Source of the DNA: UBA11475 sp045655805
Lineage (GTDB): Bacteria > Bacillota > Clostridia > Christensenellales > Borkfalkiaceae
NCBI GenBank assembly: GCA_045655805.1
Contig: JAZOPZ010000007.1
Span: forward strand, 1-28,431
Length of the DNA: 28,431 nt
Reading direction: 5' to 3'
Shown: piece after piece, positions 7,747 to 15,488 of the stretch
How the letters are laid out: each line of letters opens with the position of its first letter
Numbering within the stretch: the stretch's first letter is position 1
Made by a program: the position numbers and the translations under genes
Notes under the pieces: model-generated
What the model saw: only the letters and a program-made list of their open reading frames with translations
Databases searched by the model: none
What the model was told of the DNA's origin: nothing

Positions 7747-7908
7747 TTAAATCCTTTCTTCGTAACTGCCACAACAAGTACAATCTGGCGAGCAAGTATC
7801 GCCGTCACAACCACAAGTAACTTTGATTTGTGAAAGTGAACAATTGCAACCGTCAGAATTGTGTCTACATTGTTTTACGTCACAACGAACGCCAAAATTT
7901 TTATTCAT
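7747..7908 (-). CDS. DUF1540-type cysteine-rich mini-protein
   Basis: 53 aa with ten cysteines (9, 14, 21, 23, 32, 34, 39, 43, 45, 46). The spacing VRCDVKQC..N..GCNCSLSQIKV matches the DUF1540 pattern of short clostridial proteins presumed to bind metal. The biochemical role is unknown. The start is fixed by AAGGAG at 7920-7915. The tail CTCCGS with vicinal cysteines suggests metal coordination, which is inference. It is monocistronic, with a terminator after it, and divergent from rplI. Confidence 0.82.
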   Translation of the reverse strand: MNKNFGVRCDVKQCRHNSDGCNCSLSQIKVTCGCDGDTCSPDCTCCGSYEERI

Positions 7909-7975
7909 AATAATCTCCTTTATGGGTTAACCCCTTATTATTATCGGCAATAAACACCTTTTTAATACAATACGA

Positions 7976-8004
7976 TTGACATTTTTTGAAAAAAATACTA
8001 CAAT
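7976..8004 (+). promoter_or_regulatory. Sigma-A promoter of rplI
   Basis: A perfect TTGACA (7976-7981), a 17-base spacer and TACAAT (7999-8004). The ribosome binding site GGAG is at 8025-8028. Confidence 0.8.
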
Positions 8005-8035
8005 ATTTATAACGAATTTATTTTGGAGATAAACT

Positions 8036-8473
8036 ATGAAAGTTATTCTTTTACAAGACGTAAAAGGCTCTGGCAAAAAGGGCGATATTATAAACGCAGC
8101 AGACGGCTACGCAAACAATTTTTTAATTAAAAAAGGCTTGGCTAAACCTGCTGACGCGCAAGGTCTTGCTGAAACTCAAGCAAAAAAAGATGCACAAGCA
8201 TTCCATAGGCAAGAGGAACTTAAAGCAAACGCAGCGCTTAAAAAAGAACTCGACGGTAAAGAAGTAACCGTAACCGTAAAGACTGGTAAAGACGGCAAGT
8301 TTTTTGGTTCAGTAACCAATAAAGAAGTTGCAGAACGCTTTACGGAATTAGGCTATAACATTGATAAAAAAAGAATTAGTATCCCTGCTATTAAAGCAGT
8401 TGGTACCTATCCTGCAACGGTAAGAATTTCTGCTGAAGAAACGGCTAAAATTACCGTAACGGTTAAAGCATAA
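8036..8473 (+). CDS. rplI: 50S ribosomal protein bL9
   Basis: 145 aa, normal length. bL9 binds 23S rRNA near the base of the L1 stalk and helps keep reading frame. The N-terminal signature MKVILLQDVKGSGKKGDI is followed by GYANNFLIKKGLA (about 25-37), the RNA-binding domain. A Lys/Ala-rich connecting helix (about 40-75) leads to the C-terminal domain. It is a single-gene unit with its own promoter and terminator; rpsF and dnaB, frequent neighbours elsewhere, are absent. Confidence 0.97.
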   Translation: MKVILLQDVKGSGKKGDIINAADGYANNFLIKKGLAKPADAQGLAETQAKKDAQAFHRQEELKANAALKKELDGKEVTVTVKTGKDGKFFGSVTNKEVAERFTELGYNIDKKRISIPAIKAVGTYPATVRISAEETAKITVTVKA

Positions 8474-8475
8474 AA

Positions 8476-8498
8476 CGGGGTGCAACGCCCCTTTTTTG
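8476..8498 (+). terminator. Terminator of rplI
   Basis: GGGGTG-caa-CGCCCC (one G-U pair) is followed by TTTTTTG. It starts three bases after the rplI stop. Confidence 0.8.
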
Positions 8499-8570
8499 TT
8501 GAAAAAACAATAAAACGGCTGATTTTGACACTAAACGGTATTGCCAAATCACACCAAAAACCAAACATTA

Positions 8571-8598
8571 AAAAAGAACGGCTAAAACCGTTCTTTTT
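8571..8598 (-). terminator. Bidirectional terminator between rplI and rsmE
   Basis: AAAAAGAACGG and CCGTTCTTTTT form an 11-bp perfect stem with a 6-base loop. The A/T ends make it work in both directions, mainly for the rsmE operon on the minus strand. Confidence 0.8.
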
Positions 8599-8610
8599 GA
8601 TTGTTGTTTA

Positions 8611-9333
8611 TTATTTATCCATTTCACCAAGGGTAAAGGCTACGATCGAAGTTAACGCAACACAAGCCGTTTCAGCACGCAAAATTCTATTGCCGAGCGT
8701 AACGGACGCAAAGCCTTTTTGCTTTGCTAAAAGTTCTTCTTCACGAGAAAAACCGCCCTCACTGCCGACGACAATTGCCGTACTTCCTGAAAGTTCTTTA
8801 AGGTCTAAATCGCTATCACCTGCGAATTCACAAGCAAATATTTTGTTCGTATAGTCTTTTACGCTATCGAACGCCGAAGTTAAATTGTCAAAGTATTCAA
8901 CCTCCGGAGCGACCGAACGCAAACACTGTTTCGACGCCTCTTTAGACACCTTGTTTAGCCTTGCAAGTTTATTATCGTTCATATACGCCGAAGAAAATTC
9001 CGACGAAAACGCCACTATTTTACTAACGCCAAGTTCAACCGCCTTTTGCACGATAAATTCGTTTTTATCAGCGTTTTTAAGATAACCGAATACAAGTGCT
9101 ATTTCCGTTTTAGGTTCTCTTTCTCCAACGGTTGAAGAAACTACGTTAAGTAGCATCTTCTTTTTGTCAACCGAAGAAACAATAGCAGTATACTCCTTGC
9201 CACTATTGTCGAGCAAAATAATTTCTTCACCAACGCTAATGCGTAAAACATTTTTAGCGTGTTCGAATTCTTCACCATCTAAAACCGCCGTTTCGCCTAT
9301 CTCGGAAACGAAAAATCTTCTAAGTCCCGCCAT
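8611..9333 (-). CDS. rsmE: 16S rRNA (uracil-1498-N3)-methyltransferase RsmE
   Basis: 240 aa, normal length. It methylates N3 of U1498 in 16S rRNA using SAM. It is a SPOUT-type enzyme: a PUA-like N-terminal domain (about 1-70) and a trefoil-knot C-terminus with IVVGSEGGFSREE (about 187-199) and LGNRILRAETA (about 213-223). The start follows AGGTG. It lies 7 bp after the aminotransferase gene and is the last gene of the lrp-aminotransferase-rsmE operon. prmA, its common partner, is not here. Confidence 0.95.
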   Translation of the reverse strand: MAGLRRFFVSEIGETAVLDGEEFEHAKNVLRISVGEEIILLDNSGKEYTAIVSSVDKKKMLLNVVSSTVGEREPKTEIALVFGYLKNADKNEFIVQKAVELGVSKIVAFSSEFSSAYMNDNKLARLNKVSKEASKQCLRSVAPEVEYFDNLTSAFDSVKDYTNKIFACEFAGDSDLDLKELSGSTAIVVGSEGGFSREEELLAKQKGFASVTLGNRILRAETACVALTSIVAFTLGEMDK

Positions 9334-9340
9334 TTTGCAC

Positions 9341-10513
9341 CTACACGGTATGCCTTTTTACGAAGTCTGAAATTTTGCCAATTGCCTTTTTAAGACTATC
9401 CATAGAATAAGCGTAAGAACACCTAATACAATACTCCCCACAGTTGCCGAAAGCATTACCAGGAACGACTGCAACTTTTTCTTCCTCCAAAAGTTTCATA
9501 GCGAATTCTTCGCCCGTCATACCAAGTTTTTTAACACTTGGAAAGATATAAAACGCACCCTTTGGCTCAAAACAATCAAGCCCCATTTTGGTAAATGAAT
9601 CGTACATAAACCTACGGCGTTTATCGTATTCAGAGCGCATAAATTCTACGGTAGAAAAGCCGTCTTCTTTGCCACTAGTTAAAGCGTAAAGTGCTGCGTG
9701 TTGCGAGAATATCGGCGCACAAATTATACCATATTGGTGTATTTTGAGCATAGCGTTCACTATCGAAGTCGGTCCACACACGAACCCAACACGCCAACCG
9801 GTCATCGCAAAACTCTTTGAAAAACCGTTAATTAACACTACCCTGTCAGCCATTTTATCAAACGACGCGATTGAAGTAAATTCACCGTCGTAAGTAAGTT
9901 CAGCGTAAATTTCGTCAGCGATAACTAAAAGGTCGTGCTTCAAAATTACCGGAATAATCTTTTCAATAAATTCTTTTTCCATAACGCCACCCGTAGGGTT
10001 GTTAGGGTAAGGAAAAATGAGTGCCTTGGTTTTATCGGTAATAACACTTTCAAGCATTTCAGCCGTCAATTTAAAGCCGTTTTCAATAGAACAAGGTACG
10101 CTAACCGGTTTACCACCACAAAGTTCAACGCACGGTGCGTAAGAAACGTAACTTGGATCAGGAATTAATACTTCGTCATTAGGATCGGTAATCGCCCTTA
10201 AACAAATATCGATAGCCTCTGACGCGCCAACCGTAATTATAATGTTATCAGATGGAAAGTTCACTTTAAAGCGCGATTTAAGATAGGAAGAAATTTCTTC
10301 ACTCAATGCAGGAACACCCTTATTCGAAGTGTACTGCGTATAGCCTTTTTTAATTGTTTGAATACCTGCGTTACGAACTTCCCAAGGAGTGATAAAGTCT
10401 GGCTCGCCTACGCCGAGCGAAAGAATATCTTTCTGCCCTGCTGCAAGGTCGAAAAACTTTCTTATACCACTTGGCTTAAGTCCTTGCGCTTTGTTTGATA
10501 TAAAATTTCTCAT
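9341..10513 (-). CDS. PLP-dependent class I/II aminotransferase
   Basis: 390 aa from the ATG at 10513; an alternative GTG at 10525 would add four residues. Fold-type I aminotransferase: GVGEPDF near the N-terminus, PNNPTG (about 170), ADEIYAEL (about 200), and the PLP lysine in NGFSKSFAMTGWRVGF (Lys about 233). The aspartate aminotransferase/PatA group fits best, but the substrate cannot be fixed from sequence. The ATG overlaps the stop of the upstream regulator as TAATG, so translation is probably coupled. An AsnC/Lrp regulator paired with such an enzyme suggests amino-acid-responsive control. Confidence 0.9.
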   Translation of the reverse strand: MRNFISNKAQGLKPSGIRKFFDLAAGQKDILSLGVGEPDFITPWEVRNAGIQTIKKGYTQYTSNKGVPALSEEISSYLKSRFKVNFPSDNIIITVGASEAIDICLRAITDPNDEVLIPDPSYVSYAPCVELCGGKPVSVPCSIENGFKLTAEMLESVITDKTKALIFPYPNNPTGGVMEKEFIEKIIPVILKHDLLVIADEIYAELTYDGEFTSIASFDKMADRVVLINGFSKSFAMTGWRVGFVCGPTSIVNAMLKIHQYGIICAPIFSQHAALYALTSGKEDGFSTVEFMRSEYDKRRRFMYDSFTKMGLDCFEPKGAFYIFPSVKKLGMTGEEFAMKLLEEEKVAVVPGNAFGNCGEYCIRCSYAYSMDSLKKAIGKISDFVKRHTV

Positions 10514-10998
10514 TAAAGGATGCACTGCCTTTCAATCGTTTGTTTTTTGCACACTTGGCCTTCGACTTTATATTTTTTGAGTATAAAGTGGGTTGCAACG
10601 CTTACGATACCGTCGATTACACCGAGTTTTTCGGAAACGAATTTTGCAACTTCGGTAATATTTTTACCTGCTACCATAATCGCAAGGTCAAAACTACCAC
10701 TCATAAGATAAAGACTTTTTACTTCGCTAAACTTGCAGAGTTCTTCAGCAAACGCATCAAATCCCACGAGTTTTTGTGGAACAACTTTTACTTCAATAAG
10801 TGCCTCAACACCATCGCTTTCTAACACTTCGGAATTAATTATAGCCGAATATTTTACGATTGCGCCCGCATCTTCTAACGCCGTAACCGTTTCTTTAACG
10901 GTTTTTTCACTTTCCCCCGTCATAACGGCGAGGTCTGCCGTGGTGTATCTCGCATCTTCTTGCAAGAGAGAAATTATCTTATTTTTCAAATTTTCCAT
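10513..10998 (-). CDS. Lrp/AsnC-family transcriptional regulator
   Basis: 161 aa. The N-terminal helix-turn-helix (about 4-50; ISLLQEDARYTTADLAVMTG) is followed by a RAM ligand-binding domain (about 65-145; EALIEVKVVP..., LYLMSGSFDLAIMV). Members bind DNA as dimers or octamers and respond to amino acids. The C-terminal tail after residue 145 is basic and holds two cysteines (VCKKQTIERQCIL), which is unusual. The start follows AAGGAG. The promoter has a perfect 9-bp inverted repeat over its -10, a likely autoregulatory site. Confidence 0.9.
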   Translation of the reverse strand: MENLKNKIISLLQEDARYTTADLAVMTGESEKTVKETVTALEDAGAIVKYSAIINSEVLESDGVEALIEVKVVPQKLVGFDAFAEELCKFSEVKSLYLMSGSFDLAIMVAGKNITEVAKFVSEKLGVIDGIVSVATHFILKKYKVEGQVCKKQTIERQCIL

Positions 10999-11020
10999 AC
11001 TGAAAACTCCTTGTCATCTT

Positions 11021-11057
11021 TTAAAGTTATTTTAACTTTAAGACGCCCTTTTGTCAA
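11021..11057 (-). promoter_or_regulatory. Promoter of the lrp operon with a palindromic operator over the -10
   Basis: TTGACA (11057-11052), a 17-base spacer and TAAAAT (11034-11029). A perfect inverted repeat, TTAAAGTTA-3 bases-TAACTTTAA (11021-11041), covers the -10 and the start site. A regulator bound there would block RNA polymerase. Confidence 0.7.
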
Positions 11058-11065
11058 CCTATATG

Positions 11066-11094
11066 TTGATTTTTTGTTCGTTTTATGCTACAAT
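11066..11094 (+). promoter_or_regulatory. Sigma-A promoter of the small gene at 11115
   Basis: TTGATT (11066-11071), a 17-base spacer and TGCTACAAT (extended -10; hexamer 11089-11094). It is divergent from the lrp promoter, with the two -35 boxes only 8 bases apart. Confidence 0.65.
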
Positions 11095-11114
11095 TTGCTT
11101 AAAAGGGAGTAATT

Positions 11115-11378
11115 ATGGTTAAAATTTGGGGTAAAGTCGTCAAAAACGATAAAATTATAAAGCAATTCGTCTTTAAAAAAGACTGCACTATAGACTATGC
11201 CGACTTTTTGTCTTATACGACGGAAATTTGCTATCAGTTAGAAATCCCAACCCCCGTCGTAATAAAGACGCATATCTTTAACTACGCAAAATATAACTAC
11301 GTAAAATTTTTGCCGTCAGACTTTGTTGAAGAAGTTGACTTCGATAAGTTAATACTAGAAAATATTGAGGGCAAGTAA
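11115..11378 (+). CDS. Small protein of unknown function
   Basis: 87 aa, family not recognised. It has a predicted mixed alpha/beta composition, Lys- and Tyr-rich, with no membrane segment or signal peptide. The first third (MVKIWGKVVKNDKIIKQFVF) looks like a beta hairpin. The start is supported by GGGAG and a good promoter, and the gene ends at a strong terminator, so it is a real monocistronic gene. It is divergent from the Lrp regulator, which could also control it through the shared 110-bp region. Confidence 0.7.
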   Translation: MVKIWGKVVKNDKIIKQFVFKKDCTIDYADFLSYTTEICYQLEIPTPVVIKTHIFNYAKYNYVKFLPSDFVEEVDFDKLILENIEGK

Positions 11379-11392
11379 ATTAATTTAAAATT

Positions 11393-11422
11393 AAAAACGC
11401 AAGGTTTTTGCCTTGCGTTTTT
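11393..11422 (+). terminator. Terminator between the 11115 gene and trpB2 (bidirectional)
   Basis: ACGCAAGG-TTTTTG-CCTTGCGT with flanking A and T runs can serve both convergent genes. Confidence 0.85.
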
Positions 11423-11475
11423 TGCTTGTTTTTGTACCATTTTAGCGTATAACGATATCGCTAAACTTAACCATT

Positions 11476-12855
11476 TTATTTATTTTGTGGCAAATTTGGA
11501 ATAGTTAAAAAGCCCTTTTGCAAGTCCTCTTCGGTAGGAATATAATCGCCCATGGTTTTGTCGTTAAATGCTTTATAAGCAGTCAAGTCAAAATAACCCG
11601 TACCCGTCAAACCAAAAAGAATAACTTTCTTTTCACCACTTTCTTTACACTTTAACGCCTCGTCTATAGCAACCTTAATTGCGTGTGAACTTTCTGGAGC
11701 AGGTAAAATACCTTCACATTTAGCAAAGCGAACGGCTGCTTCAAATACTGAAGTTTGTTCAACTGAACGAGCAGTCATATAGCCGTCGTGATAAAGTTTG
11801 CTAACGATAGGGCTCATACCGTGGTATCTTAAACCACCCGAGTGCGAAGACGCAGGCATATAGCCACAGCCTAAAGTATACATCCTTGCAAGTGGAGTAG
11901 TTTTACCCGAATCACAATAATCGTACACGTATTTACCACGAGTCATCGAAGGACAACTACTTGGCTCAACGGCGATAATTTCATAATTCTTTTCACCTTT
12001 AATTTTTTCACCTACGAACGGAGCGATGAGCCCTGCAAGGTTAGAGCCACCACCTGCACAACCGATAATAATGTCAGGGGTAACGCCGTATTTATCTAGT
12101 GCAATTTTAGCCTCTTGCCCAATAATTGATTGATGTAAGCAAACGTGGTCTAAAACACTACCTAAAACGTATTTGCAGTTAGGAGTTTCGGTAGAAACTT
12201 CGATAGCCTCCGAAATAGCGCAACCGAGCGAACCACCCGTACCAGGATTTTCAGCAAGCAACTTTCTACCAACTTTTGTTGTATCCGACGGTGACGGAAT
12301 AACTTCAGCACCGTAAGTACGAATAACTTCCTTTCTAAAAGGTTTTTGTTCAGAACTGCACTTAACCATAAACACTTTAAGGTTCATCTTAAAGTAAGCG
12401 CACGCCATAGATAAAGCAGTACCCCATTGCCCTGCACCAGTTTCGGTAGTGAGCGAAGTAAGCCCTTCTTTTTTAGCGTAGTACGCTTGCGCTACGGCAG
12501 AGTTTAGTTTATGTGAACCACTAGTATTATTGCCTTCAAATTTATAGTAAATTTCGGCAGGTGTACCTAATTCTTTTTCCAAACAATAAGCCCTAACGAG
12601 TGGCGACGGACGATACATCGTATAAAATTCTCTGATTTCGTCAGGAATATCAATATACTCGTCTGTGGTATTTAATTCTTGTTTAACAACTTCAGAACAA
12701 AAAATTTGAGAAAGTTCCTCTTCCGTAGCCGGTTTAAGAGTTTTTGGGTTCAAAAAGGGTTCGTGTTGTTCCTTCATAACAGCCTTAACGTTGTACCACG
12801 CTTTTGGCATTTCTTGTTCCGTCAAATATATTTTTGTAGGTATAATTTTTTCCAT
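11476..12855 (-). CDS. trpB: TrpB2-type tryptophan synthase beta subunit
   Basis: 459 aa from the ATG at 12855, chosen because AAGGAG lies just upstream; the reading frame stays open for 13 more codons. It makes L-tryptophan from indole and serine with PLP. The long TrpB2 form is recognised by its N-terminal extension (YLTEQEMPKAWYN) and RPSPLVRAYCLEKELG. The PLP lysine is in NTSGSHKLNSA (Lys about 116) and the phosphate loop is GCAGGGSNLAG. TrpB2 is usually not paired with TrpA, and trpA is absent here, so indole salvage is the likely role. A UGG T-box leader directly upstream couples it to uncharged tRNA-Trp. Confidence 0.93.
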   Translation of the reverse strand: MEKIIPTKIYLTEQEMPKAWYNVKAVMKEQHEPFLNPKTLKPATEEELSQIFCSEVVKQELNTTDEYIDIPDEIREFYTMYRPSPLVRAYCLEKELGTPAEIYYKFEGNNTSGSHKLNSAVAQAYYAKKEGLTSLTTETGAGQWGTALSMACAYFKMNLKVFMVKCSSEQKPFRKEVIRTYGAEVIPSPSDTTKVGRKLLAENPGTGGSLGCAISEAIEVSTETPNCKYVLGSVLDHVCLHQSIIGQEAKIALDKYGVTPDIIIGCAGGGSNLAGLIAPFVGEKIKGEKNYEIIAVEPSSCPSMTRGKYVYDYCDSGKTTPLARMYTLGCGYMPASSHSGGLRYHGMSPIVSKLYHDGYMTARSVEQTSVFEAAVRFAKCEGILPAPESSHAIKVAIDEALKCKESGEKKVILFGLTGTGYFDLTAYKAFNDKTMGDYIPTEEDLQKGFLTIPNLPQNK

Positions 12856-12895
12856 AACTACACTCCTTTTGCTTTTGAAAGTTTGATTAGACAAA

Positions 12896-13160
12896 ATAAA
12901 AACGCCCCACTTTAACCTAGTTAAAGTTTTGGGACGAAAAAATCCGTGTTGCCACCCAAATTCGCTTTACGATTACCCGTAAAACCTTTGTCAGTACTAA
13001 CATACTGCTCTCCGATAACGCCGAGAACGCGTCAAAGGCTACTAAGGTTCACCCTTGCCCTCCGCAGTCCATTCACCAAAACTCCGTCGTTTCCTCACAC
13101 CAACCGAAAACTCTCTGAACACTTGCGTAATAGTTACTACTCTGCCTCAACGGTTTGTAT
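12896..13160 (-). promoter_or_regulatory. Tryptophan T-box riboswitch upstream of trpB2
   Basis: On the minus strand the leader shows the T-box core GGGTGGCAACACGG (about 12957-12944). Its UGGC bulge would pair with the GCCA end of tRNA-Trp. In Stem I the specifier is GAA-TGG-A, with UGG at 13071-13069, i.e. tryptophan. AGAGAG and GGTTGGTGTGAG are the expected apical Stem I motifs. TTTGGG (12960-12955) can pair with CCCAAA (12933-12928) as antiterminator. The same CCC is part of the terminator arm (12936-12903, then TTTTTATTTT). Uncharged tRNA-Trp should therefore turn trpB2 on. The 405-base gap before trpB2 holds this leader, its promoter and the ypeB terminator. Confidence 0.93.
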
Positions 13161-13166
13161 AACAGT

Positions 13167-13195
13167 AATTTAGCACACCGAAACAAATTTGTCAA
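13167..13195 (-). promoter_or_regulatory. Sigma-A promoter of the T-box-trpB2 transcript
   Basis: A perfect TTGACA (13195-13190), a 17-base spacer and TAAATT (13172-13167). The start is predicted near 13160. Confidence 0.75.
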
Positions 13196-13219
13196 CGATT
13201 TTTTAAAAATATCAACATT

Positions 13220-13250
13220 AAAAATAAAAAAGGGAGTTTTTGCTCCCTCT
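13220..13250 (-). terminator. Terminator of the spoIIR-sleB-ypeB operon
   Basis: AGGGAG and CTCCCT (13231-13248, 6-base loop) form a stem followed on the minus strand by TTTTTTATTTTT. It lies 12 bases after the ypeB stop. Confidence 0.85.
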
Positions 13251-13260
13251 TTTGTATTTG

Positions 13261-14784
13261 TTATCTTAAAAGCGTACCTTCAGTTCCTTCGACAACTTTA
13301 AAGTTTTGTACCTGTCTTCCATTGATTGCCGAAATGTAAACGTAATAAGTTGCATTATCGCCTTCTGCCATAAATTCGTAAGTTAGTTCTTCCTTTTCAC
13401 CAAGTGGAATAAGTGCAAGTCTAGAATTTTTTACCGAAAGATTTTTGGATACTTTTGCTAGCGCTTCATCCTCGGTTATAATCGGCGTAGGAATATCTCT
13501 TTTAGTATGGTTAAGGTAATAATCAAAACTTTCCATACCCGTTACGATAGCATTTTCAATCTTAATTTTAATTAAATCGGAATACACTATAACGCCGTCT
13601 TGTTGATAGGCAAAATTGATTACCGAAACCCCGTTGGATTTTGCAGTCCAAACGGCTTTCATATCGTCTAAGCCTAACGATTTTAAGAAAGTTTCGCCAC
13701 TAGATATATCTTCGCTATCCTTTGATTTATCAGAGCGCATCATATCGTTTGTGGACGTGTTTGACGATACCGTAAACATCAAAACCTTGCCACCAACCTT
13801 ACTGACTTGCGCGTAAAGTTCACCGATAGGTAAAGTTGCCGTGAAGCAATATGCTTTAGTCCTCCCCTCTACTTCGCCAACGCTTTTTAAGTCTTTAATA
13901 CCACGATTTTCAAATATTTTTTCAACTGCTTTCTTCGCTTGCTCTACGCTAACCTCATCCCCGTCAAGCCCCTTTAAATCAGCCTTGTTTCTACCGTCTG
14001 AAAACGGCCCGTCGTAGATTAACGCAGGGTATTCAACCGACGCCTTTTGCAAATCTTCAAATCCTTTTAGAACAAAGTTGCTTTCTTTCATATTTTCAAA
14101 AGAAAAGTCGCTAGTTAAATTCTCGCTCATATCGGCAAGCGAGCGCTTTAATTCTTTTACACCTCTTGAAAGTTGCCTAACTGCCGAAAAGTCTTCATTA
14201 GAAACTGGCGAACCGTCTATAATTTTTTTGTTGAGATATTTTGCATAGTCGCCAACTTGATTTATCAGTTTTGCCGTGTAGAATTTGTTTTCATCCGGCA
14301 AAGGAAGTTGTTGAAAATTATCTTCAGCAAGTTCGGATAAAATTGAAACTTCCGTCAAATAGCCTTGCGCCGAACCACTATCTTCCGTCACCAAAAACTT
14401 ATCGAGATTAAGGTCTAGTTCGTCAACGTAATCAACCGTAGAATAAAAAGACTTTTTATAAACGCCGTCTATTTGAGAACGCGCTCCATCAATCGTGTGA
14501 TTTCTGTAAGCAAGCGCGCCACCCAAAATTGCCGTAGACAACGCAAGAACTCCAACACCGGCCCTTAAAACACGCTCGTTTTTAGAAGTTTTATTTTCCT
14601 CACCGTCTTTTTTAGAATTTCTATCGCACTTATCGTGTTTTTCTATTTTTTGCGAACATTTTTTAGCGCGCACCTTTTTTAAATCGTTTTTTTTACGAAT
14701 AGGTGAAGTTTCCACAGAAACTACTTCTTCAACCGTAATGCTTTCCGCCTTTTCAATAGCGGGATTTTTCTTTTTTTCTTCCAT
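13261..14784 (-). CDS. ypeB: Germination protein YpeB (partner of SleB)
   Basis: 507 aa. YpeB is needed to place and stabilise the cortex-lytic enzyme SleB in the spore. The core is recognised by the helical region after the membrane segment (YSTVDYVDELDLNLDKFL and on to residue 215) and by PepSY-like repeats in the C-terminal half (about 285-500). A single membrane helix lies at about 73-93. Unusually, 70 charged, Lys-rich residues precede it; in Bacillus YpeB the helix is close to the N-terminus. The start is supported by AGGGGGT. It lies 8 bp after sleB, the standard pairing. Confidence 0.9.
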   Translation of the reverse strand: MEEKKKNPAIEKAESITVEEVVSVETSPIRKKNDLKKVRAKKCSQKIEKHDKCDRNSKKDGEENKTSKNERVLRAGVGVLALSTAILGGALAYRNHTIDGARSQIDGVYKKSFYSTVDYVDELDLNLDKFLVTEDSGSAQGYLTEVSILSELAEDNFQQLPLPDENKFYTAKLINQVGDYAKYLNKKIIDGSPVSNEDFSAVRQLSRGVKELKRSLADMSENLTSDFSFENMKESNFVLKGFEDLQKASVEYPALIYDGPFSDGRNKADLKGLDGDEVSVEQAKKAVEKIFENRGIKDLKSVGEVEGRTKAYCFTATLPIGELYAQVSKVGGKVLMFTVSSNTSTNDMMRSDKSKDSEDISSGETFLKSLGLDDMKAVWTAKSNGVSVINFAYQQDGVIVYSDLIKIKIENAIVTGMESFDYYLNHTKRDIPTPIITEDEALAKVSKNLSVKNSRLALIPLGEKEELTYEFMAEGDNATYYVYISAINGRQVQNFKVVEGTEGTLLR

Positions 14785-14792
14785 AATACCCC

Positions 14793-15488
14793 CTAAATTG
14801 CAAAAGTGTGGTTACCTATAATAACCGTAGTTTGCCTTGTAAAAATCCAACCGCTAGTTGCGACTTTCGGATTGTAATAATAAAGAGCGCCGTAACTTGG
14901 ATCCCAACCGTTCATAGCGTCTTGCGCAGCCTTTTTTGCCGTAGCGTTAGGCTCTAAATTAATTTGCCCGTCGGCAACGCAAGTAAAGGCGTATTTTTGG
15001 TATATAACGCCCGAAATAGTGTTCGGAAAAGAAGAACTCCTTACCCTATTTAAAACGACTGCACCAACGGCAACCTGTCCTTGATAAGTTTCGCCACGAG
15101 CCTCTGCGTGAATAAGTTTAGCAAGTAAGTATATATCGTTTGACGAATAACTACCACTAGGCGACGAACTTGACGAACCACTACCCATACCAAGCGCCCT
15201 TAAAGTTTTGGTTCCGACGATACCGTCTGCCACTAGGCCGTTTTTGCGTTGAAAATACTTAACGGCAGTAGTCGTTTGTGGCCCGAATATACCGTCAACC
15301 GAACCTTTATAGTAGCCCCAATTTTTCAACTTTCTTTGCATCGTAGAAACTTGCGTTCCACGACTGCCTTGTTTAAGTGTTAAAGCGTAAGCCGTGCTAA
15401 CTTCAGTTTGCGTAGTTAGTCGAGGTATGACCACACACGCAGAAAGTACCGTAATAGCCACGGCAATAATAGTAAAAACCTTTTTCAT
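14793..15488 (-). CDS. sleB: Spore cortex-lytic enzyme SleB
   Basis: 231 aa. SleB is a lytic transglycosylase that cuts muramic-delta-lactam-containing cortex peptidoglycan in germination. A signal peptide occupies about 1-35 (cleavage near AYA). A peptidoglycan-binding domain covers about 38-98 (RGTQVSTMQRKLKNWGYY, GIFGPQT). After a Ser/Gly linker (102-116), the Hydrolase_2 domain runs to the end, with the catalytic Glu129 in HAEARGE and GAVVLNRV. Its ATG overlaps the spoIIR stop as ATGA. The distance to ypeB is 8 bp. Confidence 0.95.
   Translation of the reverse strand: MKKVFTIIAVAITVLSACVVIPRLTTQTEVSTAYALTLKQGSRGTQVSTMQRKLKNWGYYKGSVDGIFGPQTTTAVKYFQRKNGLVADGIVGTKTLRALGMGSGSSSSSPSGSYSSNDIYLLAKLIHAEARGETYQGQVAVGAVVLNRVRSSSFPNTISGVIYQKYAFTCVADGQINLEPNATAKKAAQDAMNGWDPSYGALYYYNPKVATSGWIFTRQTTVIIGNHTFAI

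Noticed and set aside
7580..7795. 71-aa minus-strand open frame between greA and rplI
   Set aside because: It overlaps the DUF1540 gene in another frame and crosses its terminator and the candidate small RNA; no ribosome binding site.
8480..8854. 124-aa plus-strand open frame after rplI
   Set aside because: It runs through the rplI terminator and is antisense to rsmE.
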